Source: Mixia osmundae IAM 14324 (taxonomy: Eukaryota; Basidiomycota; Mixiomycetes; Mixiales; Mixiaceae). Taken from it: a DNA stretch of 64,000 bases. The translations under genes were made by a program, and so were the position numbers. Positions within the stretch are counted from its first letter, which is position 1. The number at the start of each line of letters is the position of its first letter. The stretch is taken from positions 496,143-560,142 of the forward strand of contig NW_014575557.1 in the NCBI RefSeq assembly GCF_000708205.1. Reading direction: 5' to 3'. This document shows, one piece after another, positions 44,645-55,413 of this stretch. The notes below the pieces were generated by a model, which saw only the letters and a program-made list of their open reading frames with translations, was not told where the DNA came from and searched no databases.

Positions 44645-46579
44645 TCAGTGCCTGGCTAACAACGCATCTTCTTCCCATGGGTCAAACGGCCTCGACCTTA
44701 CCGAAGTGCGATTGATTTCCTGAGCCGCGCTCGGTTCGTTCCAGATGGTGGCGTGCTGCCGCTGACCGACTGCGGACTGATCGTCATCAAATATGCCGTG
44801 TGGCAGGTGCGACCGGCTTGCGGAATGAAGGTGCAGGCTAGAAGGAGGCAGGAGCGGCTTTGAGCCGGCAATTGCAGAGGCGTCTGCCCACGGGCTGTGT
44901 GACGAGCCTCCTAGCGCCGATAGGGCTGAGTCGACCAGAGGTGAATAGTTTGTGGATTCTTGTCTCGGCTGCGGCAACGCAGGCAGGTAAGCTTGTTCGT
45001 TGGGTGTTTCGTAAAACCTATGCGCGGCAGTGAGGCCGGATGGCGTGACTTGCTCGTAATAACGACTGATCAAAGCTGACTGCTTGAGAGCCAGTCGGGT
45101 TTTGAGGTTCTCAAGACTGGCTTCGCTGGCTTGGACGCGATTCCTTGCAGCTGCCATGGATGCCTCTGCATCCTTGACTTCACTCGTCTTGCGAGCGACG
45201 TCAGATCTGACTTTTGCCAGGTCTGTCCTCGCACGAGCAGCTTGGGTATCGATCTTTGCCAGTGCTTCGCTCTTTCGTTTCTCCAGTCGTCCGAGCTCTG
45301 AACGTAGGCGGGCTGTGTGGTCTTGCGCAGTTCGCTTGGCGTTGCGTGTCATGGTCAGCTTTCGCTCAGTCTGTAAATGTCCTTGCTCCGATGCTCGACG
45401 AGCGTCCTCTGCAGCTCTAGTGCGAGCCTTCAGCGTCACCCTCGCTAGATCGTCTTCGCGCTTCTGATTCCTCAGTTCTTCGAGATCTGCTTGGAGCTGG
45501 TGCTGCGTTGCTCGACTAGTCTCTTTGACCTGCTCTAGCTGCGTCAATAGCTCTGTATGAGCAGCCGAGACCGTTCTGCTGGATGTTCGTGCCCTGTCGT
45601 CGTGTCGTGGGTGAGCTGGTGCGGTTCGCCTGGCTTTGGCAGCCGCTTCTGCTGCCGCCGCCTTTTGTCGAGCTGCCTCTTCCCGCTTCTGCGCCTGTTT
45701 AGCTGCTCGTTGGCCTGCACTACCTTCAGTCATACATTCTTGTAGACCGAAGCAAGCGTACCTTTGGTGTCACGGATCAATTTCGGCGTCGCATCAGTTT
45801 CCATGGCGGCAATGGACGTGGCTAGCTTGATGGCTTCGGCTTCGTGATGGACATGTTCATCGAGTGCCCACCAATGACCAAGAGCGCCGAAGAAGACAGC
45901 TTGGCGTTGCGCGAGATTGAACCCGGTTGTTGAGCCGGCTTCGTCTGCGAATGCAGCCTGGCTTGTCTGGGCTGGCTTGTCCTGCGTAAGCGTCGCTTCG
46001 GCGCCCGTGCTGAGCGCATCATGATGCAACGTGACTGTCGAGAAGAGATGATAGTTGCGCAGGGTGTATTCTGGCGTTTTGAGACTGATCATCATGCGCT
46101 TGGTAAAGGCAAGCGTATGTGGGCTGCCTTTTGATGAGACGCTCTGAGTGCGCAGGCGGTGCAAGTGTGTCTTGAACGATAGATCCGTCAAGTATATCCT
46201 GAAGGAGACATCCTTGGGATTGCCGAGATAGCCTGCAGCAAGAACAGTCAGCCGGGCTTTAGCGGTCCGAGCGCACAAGCTCACATAAGAGCAAGAGAAC
46301 CGCGACAAAGACAAGCCAGACGAGCGCAGTCGTATGCTGAGACAGCGCTCGTGAAGTGTTGTATGGCGTAGCAGGCCACTGGGACTGGCCATTGGCAGTT
46401 GACAGACCGAGAGAGCGAGACAAGAAAAGCGTCCAGTGTCTCCGGAGAGCGACCACGTCTGAGGCCAGCGTACGCGGCAGACCATTCTGATCTATAGCTA
46501 TCGAGTCTGACGAGCCGAAGCCGAGCCAATGCCCGCCCATGGCCCCAACAGAGCCCAGCAAGAGCGGCCAGGGTCCCAT
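44645..46579 (-). CDS. Unknown membrane protein with long coiled coil
   Basis: Exons complement(44645..45714, 45762..46232, 46285..46579), 611 aa; introns 52 and 47 nt. Not recognised. The N-terminus (MGPWPLLLGSVGAMGGHWLG) is hydrophobic and may be a first membrane segment. A second lies at about 80-100 (TTALVWLVFVAVLLLLC), directly at the first junction. A middle domain of about 150 residues has NPKDVSFRIYLTDLSF, TPEYTLRNYHLFSTVTLHHD and FFGALGHWWALDEHVHHEAE. From about residue 256 a charged Ala/Lys/Arg/Glu coiled coil of about 180 residues follows (AAKQAQKREEAARQKAAAAE), then a Ser/Pro-rich end. The domain order suggests a membrane-tethered cytosolic rod. The start is the first ATG in a frame that is open further upstream. 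Confidence 0.7.
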
Positions 46580-47096
46580 TGAGTCAGACCGTCTTTTTCT
46601 CCGCAAGCTGACTAAACCATCCAACTGGTCTTGCGCACTGAGCTATTCGATTGGCGATGTGTATGAGCAGCGTTTTGCTCGCTTATGTGTAGAGCCCGGC
46701 CAGCAAGAGACGACCGGCAAAGAGCTGGTCGCGGACTTGCAGTGGGGCTTATTAAGTCTCGCGAGGTGGTTTCGTCGCTGTAGACTTGTTGGGAGTCGAG
46801 CAATACGCGCTGCTATTGACCACAGCGTGCAAAGTCACAGTGTGGCAGCCGTTCAGCCTCAAAATCGCGATTGTGTTTCGAGCCGTTCGCTCGCTTCAAA
46901 TCAGAGTCGGCATTATTGAAAACTCTCACGCGACCGCGTATGAACTGTGCCCCTCTTGCCGCACACGCGCAGCTTCGGTCTACTACTTGATTATCGTCAC
47001 AACAATTTGTGTCTGACTGTCATACAAGGACACGTCCGGGTATCGATCCGAGCTAGAGAGCGCAGAGAGAAGCATATGCTTCACATTGCGCTTCTT
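46580..47096. other. Intergenic region between unknown membrane protein and STE12
   Basis: About 0.5 kb holding the upstream region of the unknown membrane protein and the STE12 3' UTR. No gene, repeat or clear promoter element was seen. Confidence 0.4.
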
Positions 47097-49945
47097 TTAG
47101 AGCACCATCTCTGCCATGCTGACACTGGGCTGTTGGTGCGGGTAACTGAAAGCACTGCCATGATCAGAGAACGATCGAGGATGCTGCGTCGATCGGCCGA
47201 GCGAGGGCGGTGGCATGATCCCGTTTGGCTCGTTGCTCGCAGCAGGTTGAGATTCGGTGAGTTGCCTGCTGAGGGGACTATTCAGTTGTTGCTGCGGCTG
47301 GGCTGGCCACTCTCGCTGCAACTGAGCATGGGGATGCGAGGCCTCCTGCTGCTGCGGCAATGCTGGCATGCCAGACCAGCCCGAGACAGGCTCACCATAC
47401 GCCGGAGGCTGCGGTGGCATCGCTGAGTAGGCAGAATAGCGGTAAGGCGTATATGGCCCCCCGGCAAGCAGCGAGCGACCGTAGCTCGGCAGTCGATTGA
47501 CATTGGGCGTCAGAGACCGATGTCGGCGTTCCGGGAAGAGAGGCGTCAGGTTCGAGAAGCCATGCTGGGGATCCATCGAGGCTTGACGGTAATTGCCAAA
47601 AGTAGCGGAATCAACTTTCTGTCGTGGCGAGCTGACAGGCTGCTCGCTCTGATAGCGTTCCGCTTGCGCTTGTTGAAGCGATGGGCCCAGTCCCGCCGAT
47701 GCAGGAGCCGAAAAATGTAGGCCAAGGCCGTAGGAAGTGCCAGATGAGGGGGCAGTCTGAGTACGAAGTAGTTTCCGTGGGCGCTGGTGGTCGGGCGATC
47801 GCGCGCTCGACGCTTCGCTCGCATCATCTCGCCCGTCAACGACAGACTCGTTGTCCCTAGGCGGACGCTGAGCACCTCCCTCGAAAGCATCGACGACCTT
47901 TTGGAGTTGCTCTTGTGTTTCCTCGCCTTCGTAGTGGGTCTCGTCGACCACCTCGGCAGCATTCTCCCGCTCGGCCTTTTCGTGCACTTTAGCATGTATC
48001 GACAAGTTGTCCGATCTGCGTTGGGCATCAGCAGATATCTATTGTCAATGCCAACAGACCTGCCTGGCGAAGCGCTTGTCGCATTGTGTGCAGACGTAAG
48101 GCTTTTCTAGGGTATGCGTGCGAACATGACGAGTGAGATGCTCGAGTCGCTTGAAAAGCCGACCGCAAGCTTGAAGCGGACAGACATACGATCGCACAGC
48201 CGAGCCGGGTGATGCACACGAGGCCGACGAGATGGACGTATTGAGCAGAGGTAACTCGGGCCCGTGCGAGTAGCCTGGCGCTGTCATGGGAGGAGCGGGT
48301 AGCATAGGAACATATGCGCCTTCGGGAGACGGGTAGGGCGGCATGTGGTGATGATACATGTAGCCACGTAGTTGGGGCGACGCCATGGGAACAGGCGAGT
48401 AAGACATGGGTAGAGACATGCCATGGTGATGTCCATGATGCTGATGAAGATGATGCTGCTGCTGCTGCTGGTGACCGTATCCCTCAAAGCTCGATTGACG
48501 GAAACGATCGTCTGGCGACTCGTGGCCTTGCGGCGATGAGCGGGCAGAATGCGGATCGTGTTCATCGCGAGTGCGCTTCGTGCCCGTTTTGCGACGTTGC
48601 TTGTAGTTGGGCGAGCCTTCAAAGAGAGAGAAGGAGCCCAGGACACTGCTGACGGCAGGATTGGGTATCGCTTTGAGCGAGCCTGATGGCTCCTCCTTGA
48701 CAGACAGAGCCTGTCCGCCAGCTGGGCTAGCGCTCGAGCCTTCAGTGACCGCGCGAGCAGAGTTGAGCAAAGGTGTAGAGACAGATGGCGCGGGTAAAGT
48801 GACGGAGCTGCTGATCTCCGCAGATGAACCGCCATCGTCAGCAAGAGGCAGCTGATCTTGATCAGGCGTCTTTTGCGAGCGAATGAATTGATCATGCAAG
48901 CTCTTGGTGGGATCGTAGGTGAAGCTGAGCGCTGGCTCGGCGACTGCCTCTGTCGTTGGTTCTGTGCCCAGCTTTTCGCGCTTGAGGTCACGATCGAGAG
49001 CGTCGAGGAAGAGACGATCGTGAGGGACGGAGAACCAGTAGAAGACCTTTTGTTTCTTCTGTGTCCGGATACAGTTGTACTTGAACAGCAGCTCGAGGAA
49101 CTCGGACTGTCCATGTCCGATCAGTCACGGACTGGGCGGGCCAGACACGGCAGACTGACCTTGGGACCTTCTAGACAGGCATCTGTGCCAGACTTGAGGT
49201 TGCGGAGATCGGAGAAGATGCCTTCTTCGAACTTCTTGGAGTTGCGGACAGGCCGGCCAAAGGCGAGGAAACGAAAGTGGAGCGCGCGAACGATGTCGGT
49301 GCCGGTGATGTGGTATAGACCGTTCCAGAGGACGCAGGAGACGAACTCGCCGGTGGGCAGCAAGAAGCGATTGAGACGCCGTGCATCGTTGTTCTGTATC
49401 TCATTGAGGTCGATGGCAGATTGGTCGAACGAGCCGGGCGCGGTCGCCTGCAAAAGGCCAAACAGGACACTGTCAGTCTTTTGACCGACGACAGAGAAAG
49501 AGATAGACTGACCAAGAAGAACTTGAGCTTCGTGACGGCGTCAAGGAGCCTGGATGATGTCAGTCAGACAACGATAGGACGGTGTTGGCAAGGCTGCTCA
49601 CTCTTGAGGTGTACGACCGCCTGCAGCCGGGTTGGAGTCGAGCTGATCCTGGACGGCGACGTGCGTCTCAGCCTGTAGGAGAGTGACATCCTGACCGTTC
49701 GGTGACGGCATGAGACTGGTGACAATCGAGCCCGTCTGAAGCGAGACAGCCATCGTCTGGTCGCCGTCGTCAGTTGATTGCACGTCAACGACGAGGGGTA
49801 TCGGTCGATCAAGAGACGGTCTCGTCTTATGGGTGGGTATGTAGCCGATCGCAGACAGCGTCCGGGATGGGTCGATAGGCGAGTCGAGCCTTTGTGCGTT
49901 GAGCAAGAGCGAGTAGCTCTGTTGAAGCTGTGTCAACGCCGTCAT
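47097..49945 (-). CDS. STE12: STE12-family transcription factor with C2H2 zinc fingers
   Basis: Exons complement(47097..48015, 48064..49106, 49160..49447, 49513..49549, 49602..49945), 876 aa. The STE domain is split over exons 2-4: [76 protein letters not shown], then [20 protein letters not shown]. After a Ser/Pro/His/Gln-rich stretch come two C2H2 fingers ([36 protein letters not shown]). The second finger crosses a GC-AG intron (donor GCAGGT at 48063). STE12 proteins act below MAPK cascades in mating, invasion and appressorium formation. STE plus C2H2 is the usual form outside budding yeasts. Confidence 0.95.
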
Positions 49946-50630
49946 CGGTTGTGACCCCTTTGGGTTGCTGTCCCGTGCAGTGTAGTCAGGGTGTGATCTC
50001 CTCGCGATGTCGTCAAGCAGATAGACTAGGAGCGCTTCCTCTCACTCCACTCGTTGTCTTGCCTCTCGTCACCTACTTTCTCCTCGCTCGTTGCACGGCA
50101 ACAAGCGCTCGCTCTGGCAAGATTGCAGGTCGCAGCTCGTCAGATCCACGCCTTTGTCCAGGCGGGAGCGTGTCAGGGTCGTCTGTTGTGTATGACTTGA
50201 TGCACGGGTGATGTCTCCTCGACTGCGCCTGGCCCCAAGCTTGCGTTTACCTCCTCCCAGGGTCAAGCTCGCCTTGGGTGGTCATGTCGAGCCTCGCAAG
50301 CACGCGGAAGCATTCAGCCGCCAGACTAGCGAGCGTGTCCTCCTCATCGAATCCACTCCACATTCCCTTCCTGTCTCCAGTGCCCGGTCCTAGTCTGAAA
50401 CTCAGCTTTACCTAATTCCTGCAGGCCAGAGTTTCTTTTGTGTGACCCTCTTCGCGCCCGCGCTGGCTGTGATCGACGGTCACTCGCCGCGCGAAGACAT
50501 TGGTCACCGATGCCCCGGCGAAGGCCGAACATCAGTCTAGATCTTTTTCCTGTTGAATTAGTTCATTGGCCTCGCTTCCTCAACACTGGGTGCGTACGAA
50601 CCACGTATGGCTTTGCATTGAACGCAAGGC
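49946..50630. other. Intergenic region upstream of STE12
   Basis: About 0.7 kb between the STE12 start and the carrier gene stop, both minus strand. It should carry the STE12 promoter. I looked for pheromone-response-like elements (TGAAACA) and saw no convincing cluster. No gene called. Confidence 0.4.
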
Positions 50631-52174
50631 CTACACGTAGGGCGGTCCGAGCGCCTTCCTGAACGCTTCCAGGCAAAATTCCACGGTCACGAGCAAGACG
50701 CCTCCGCCCGGTCTGGACCATAATATTAGCGTGAAGGCCACGCATGACCAAGAAAAACGTACGCCAATCGGAGCACCTTTGGGGCGAATCCTATGCAAAA
50801 TCATGAGCCAAAACACGTGGAGAGATCAAAGGGTTGCATACCTGACCATAACGCCGCCGTGCCCTCTTCTCGCGCAATCGTGGCCAATGCGGGGAAGGTC
50901 CAATTGTATTTGGGGACTTGTCCAGCCACCTGTGCTGCTATCAGCCACCGCCAGACTGCAGTGGAGGCGTCTTACCTTGGGCGAATTTTGCACACGTGAT
51001 TTGACGACATCGAATGGCGTGTTGATGAGCGTTCCTACGAAGCCACCAATCGAGCCCGAGATAAAGTTGTTTCTCACTGTAAGCAATCATCAGCTTTTAG
51101 TCCGCGCATGGCTATCGCGAGACGTGCATTCGCTTGACTTTGTCTGAGAGAGTTTGAGATGAGCGCCATACCTCTCCTAAGGGAGAGACGTACCGTTGCT
51201 TTGGGCATCATCTGTCTGACCGAGTGAATGCAGCCAAAGTAGCCACCATCTGTCATAGCGAGCTCAGCCTGGCAGCATGGCTGTAAGCCACCCTGAGCAT
51301 ACTCCAGGAGACGTGCCGCCAGAACGTCGGTTCCAGACCGCCGTAGAGACCGAGCAGACCTTCATTCTTGACGATCTTGCTGACGACGTCCATCGGTCCA
51401 GAGTAAAGTGAAGCAGATGCCTTGTCTTGCAGCCTGATCTTGACAAGCTCGAAAGGAACGACGACGATGGACTCGGTCGCGCCTGCAGTACATCCCGTCA
51501 AGACAGACAATCCTCTCGTCATCTCGTTCGTGTCAAAAGCAGTCTTGTACGTCTGTGATGCCTCTCCTCAGTGGCTTGTACGATAGCCCGGCGCGAGGAC
51601 ACCCACTTTGCCCCAAAAATCATTCGCTGCGAATTTGACTGCTCGCTTGGGCGCCTCGAGCATGAGGGGCGGGATCAGCCCTCTATATAACCGCCCGAAT
51701 CTGTCATGTAGGTGAGGTTTCAGCGCTGGCCTATTTGTGCAGGAAGCCACGCCGAACCCCTCTTCTGCGATGATCTTGCGGAAGCAGTCCACCATGCCAT
51801 TGTACTGCGTTCCTCCTGCTTTGCTACCTCCTTGCAGCTGTATACGTGTCTTGACCTACGTACGAGGATGAGCAATCGCTGAAACGGATCGTTCAGAGAG
51901 ACGCACGACGTCTGCTCTTCGCGCGTCAGCCACCGTACAAACGCAAAGCTACCCCAGCTTTACCTAGAGGATAAAGACATAGTAGCTCGGTCACGCCTGC
52001 TATTGCACCCGCCGCAAATTGGTCTGTTCAAGAGCGAGCATGAGGAATGAGCTGATTGATAGTGAAGCGGTGGCTAACAGATGAACGGCAGGGCTGCGTG
52101 CAGGGCGATGTCAGCACTGTATATTGAGCAGATATCTTCGACCCACGCTTAGGCTTGGTAGGTGAAGTAGCCAT
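50631..52174 (-). CDS. ODC1: Mitochondrial 2-oxodicarboxylate carrier
   Basis: Twelve exons: complement(50631..50712, 50763..50790, 50842..50929, 50976..51076, 51190..51249, 51303..51552, 51607..51700, 51758..51855, 51907..51911, 51964..52023, 52079..52093, 52147..52174), 302 aa, the usual carrier size. Three mitochondrial-carrier repeats are visible, each with a Px[DE]xx[KR] motif: PLDVVK, PFELVK and PFDVVK. ODC-type blocks include LPFIYQFAAGAIAGVTELL, LMLEAPKRAVKFAANDF and VLTGCTAGATESIVVVPFEL. It would exchange 2-oxoadipate and 2-oxoglutarate across the inner membrane. One exon is 5 nt and another 15 nt; together they complete IYQFAAG and PLDVVK. The 113-nt intron at 51077..51189 has an unusual donor and is the least certain junction. 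Confidence 0.9.
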
Positions 52175-52325
52175 GATCGAGCAGGCCAATCGTCTTTCTT
52201 GCGCTGCGCCGATAGCGCGATCAGCTGAATATCGATTATCAACTGACGACTATAAACGGGTGACGCGCCGTCGCTGAGCGTCACCGAGCCGCCGTCGCGC
52301 CCGCCTAAGCCTTGCTCGCCAACTC

Positions 52326-54340
52326 ATGAGCATCAGCGAAGTAGCGCAAGCTCGCGCTCTGGTCGATGCCGCTCTTTCGACATCAACGAGAGTGCACAGG
52401 AGTGACTATCATCGTCTCGAGGCCTTTCGCGCGCCAAAGCTCCTGCACGAAGCTCTTCTGAGCTGGTACGATACCGTCAAAGAAACACGATCGATGCCAT
52501 GGCGCAAGGAATTGTCTCGTGAACAGCTGGATAAGCTTACAGTTGTGCAAAAGGGTCAGCGCGCATACGAAGCAAGCGAGCCTCTCTTTCGAGCCTCGCG
52601 ACTGAATTGACGCGCGAACAGACTTGGGTCTCTGAAATTATGCTACAGCAAACGCAAGTCGCCACTGTCATCCCCTATTACAACAGATGGATGGCAGCAT
52701 TCCCTACCGTGACCGACCTTGCACAAGCTGTACGAAGGTCGTGCTGTCAGATGCTGCTCGAGCTGAAGCGCAAGGGCAGGACATCGAGCAAGTCAATGCG
52801 ATATGGAGCGGTCTGGGATACTATTCGAGAGCTTCTCGTTTGCTAAGTGGTGCAAAGAAAGTCGTTGGCGAATTCGATGGCGTCCTGCCCTCTTCGACAA
52901 AAAAGCTTGAGCAGGTCGACGGCATAGGACCCTACTCCGCAGGAGCAATCGCCAGCATTGCCTTTGGCAAAGCAGTTCCCATGGTCGACGGCAATATCCA
53001 TCGCGTTCTAGCGCGATTCTTTGCGATACATGCACCACAGATGGCAAAGCCGACCACCAATGCAATCTGGTCGCGTGCCAAAGAACTTGTGCCTGATGAC
53101 CGTCCCGGCGAATGGAACCAGGCAAGTCATTCAGACAGTCACGGCGCGCAAGTCTCATGCGTCCTTTCGATAGGCTTTGATGGAGCTGGGTGCGACTGTT
53201 TGCACGCCGAAGAGCCCTTCGTGCGATACATGCCCCCTGTCTGCGTATTGCCGCGCGAATCTCGAGGTGCATGGTTCGTCTTCCGATTTCCACCAGACTG
53301 AAGAGTGTTTGCTATCACAGGCTCGGGGATGGGAGGCGCGCACCCAAGCAATGCCAAAAAAGTCAATCTTTTCGCTCTCACCGGCCCGTAAACGTGCTCG
53401 TATCACCAGCTCTTCAGACTCATCAGACACAGAGACCAGCGCAGTCGCAGATATAGAAGCAGATGCAGCATGCCCGCTTTGCGCTCCGATAGATCTCGTC
53501 AGCTTCACTGCGCCCAAGGCAATGTCTACAAAAGCAGCAGGAAAGCAAAGGGACAGCGGAAGCGCGAAGACGTTCGATGTGACGATCTATCCTATGGCGA
53601 AAGATAAGAAAGTCGTACGCAAGGAAGACACAGCTTGCTTGCTCATCGAGTGGTGCTCAAGTGATCGCAATGCTGCTCCGGGATCGTCTCGTGTTTTGCT
53701 TGTTCGAAGGCCAGACAAAGGTGCGCGCGCCAACGCATCTGTGCTCTATGGCTTATTTGTGCTACCAGGTCTCCTTGCTGGGCTGTGGGAATTTATCTGC
53801 ATCGATCTTGAGCCCAATGCCCCATCGGACGAAGAGTCTCGACGCGCCTTACTAGAGCCTACCATTGGCAGATTCTTACCCGGATTCTTCGAGTCGCAAC
53901 AGCCGCTCTCGCAGCCAGACTCTGATGTCGAGCCAGCTGTACGAATTGCGGAGAAAGGCTCGGCCACACAAGTCTACACACATCAGACGCGGCAGTATCA
54001 TCTGACCACACTTGTGATCACTTCGGATGTTTTGCCCCGGCTTGCAAAGGCGAGCAAGCCGAGCGCAAAGCCCGAAGAAAGTTCGAGTAAGCGTAAGAAG
54101 AAGCAAGCGAATTCAGAAGATGAAGCCGATGTCATTCCGGAGCTCAGATGGGTCAGTCGTACTGATCTGCCGACGAGCAACGTTGGAGGCGCTATGCTCA
54201 AGCTATGGGATCTGTACATTGGCGCAACAGATTCGACGAAGCCAAAGCCAGCGGCAAAGCAAAAGGCAAAAAGTGCCAAAGCCACTGAGAAGCAAGTCAA
54301 TGGGCTGAAGCAGACCACCCTCACTTTCTCGCAAGGTTGA
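52326..54340 (+). CDS. MYH1: Adenine DNA glycosylase (MutY homologue)
   Basis: Exons 52326..52571, 52622..52729, 52780..53121, 53174..53720, 53769..54340, 604 aa. The glycosylase domain shows [25 protein letters not shown] (the catalytic Glu region), [32 protein letters not shown] (helix-hairpin-helix) and [11 protein letters not shown] with the catalytic Asp. The 4Fe-4S loop is complete: [17 protein letters not shown]. The C-terminal NUDIX-like domain starts near [17 protein letters not shown] and recognises 8-oxoguanine. Introns 1 and 3 have GC donors (52572, 53122). Intron 4 (48 nt, 53721..53768) is a multiple of three without a stop. The enzyme removes adenine paired with 8-oxoG. It is divergent from the carrier gene. 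Confidence 0.94.
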
Positions 54341-54459
54341 GCGAGAACGGACTACAAGCATCCAATAAGAAGAAGTGTTGTGTGTTGCGGTATTATGACA
54401 TCTCGACTTGCGTGATGGCTGACAAAGCCGGGTATGAAAAATAGCGGGTAGTAGCACGC

Positions 54460-55214
54460 TCAAGCGGCGAGCTTGGCAGAACGAGTAGCGTCATTCTTTG
54501 ACTTGGCCTGGCGGGCGGCAGTCAGCGCGTTCATCTTCTCGGTCTTCATTTGCTTCTGAGTGTTGAACTGGGTCGTCTTTGCCTCGAGACGTTCCTGTAT
54601 CCTCCCAGAGTCAGCCTGTAGCAGTTGAGCCTGAAGCCGGACCGACCTTTGCCTTTCCGACATCAGCGAGCAGCTTGTCATGCTTCGTCTTCGCCTCGAT
54701 CATCTTCTTGTTGGCCTTGTATTCCTTCTTGGTCGCCTTATCGACATCCTTCTTGGCCTTTGCAAGATTCTGCGCCAGACTCAATCAGCATCGTGGCAAA
54801 ATTAGCGGACATGCCCTGAGCGTACCTTCCCGGCTTTCTGTTCAGCAGAAGTAGCCTTGTCCGCATCCTTCATCGCAGACTTGACTCGCTTCTCATCGCC
54901 CTTGGCGTCCTTTGCAACGACTTTTTCGAACTTCTGCTGCTCCTTGGCCTGTGTCTTGGCCAGCTTTTCGTCCGTTCCGTTGGCGTGACCGGCAGTCGCC
55001 TTCGAAGGCGATGTAGGCGATGTCGCTGCCGCCGTAGTGGGCGCCGCGGTAGATGCAGCGGGCGCAGATGTCGTCGTTGCAGCAGGTGCGGCAGCAGAGG
55101 GCGCTGAAGTAGCGGCCGGGGCTGCTGTGCCCGTTGTCGGAGTTGCTGTGCAAAAGTCTCGTCAGCTTCTTCCACACTGGCGGTCGGAAAGGGTCAGGAC
55201 GTACCCTCTGCCAT
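54460..55214 (-). CDS. Lys/Ala-rich coiled-coil protein (Ncp1-like)
   Basis: Exons complement(54460..54594, 54647..54769, 54826..55145, 55205..55214), 195 aa. Exon 1 is 10 nt (MAE plus one base). An Ala/Thr/Pro/Ser-rich N-terminal third is followed by a highly charged helix (KLAKTQAKEQQKFEKVVAKD, AKKDVDKATKKEYKANKKMI) that ends ARQAKSKNDATRSAKLAA. No enzyme motif is seen. Similar small basic coiled-coil proteins occur in many basidiomycetes and are sometimes named Ncp1 (DNA-binding), but that resemblance is one of composition and should be held loosely. Introns 52-59 nt, all GT-AG. Confidence 0.7.
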
Positions 55215-55413
55215 CGTCAGGTGTGTGATGCGTATAAGTGATTAGTTGTTGCGTATATGCCTTGTAGTCTGAAAGGCGATGTTTGTCAAAATGGTAGAAG
55301 TTCGGCGCGCATTGCGTCATAGCAGCGATCGCGCGCAAAGACAGGCCAAAGCGCAAGGGATTACATTCGGTCTACAAGTGTATATAAGTGGGTATATATT
55401 ACGCCGCGTGAGC

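Noticed and set aside
45084-45467. Ser/Arg/Ala-rich plus-strand frame of 127 codons
   Set aside because: It is the antisense shadow of the Ala/Lys/Glu coiled coil, which often leaves the opposite strand open.
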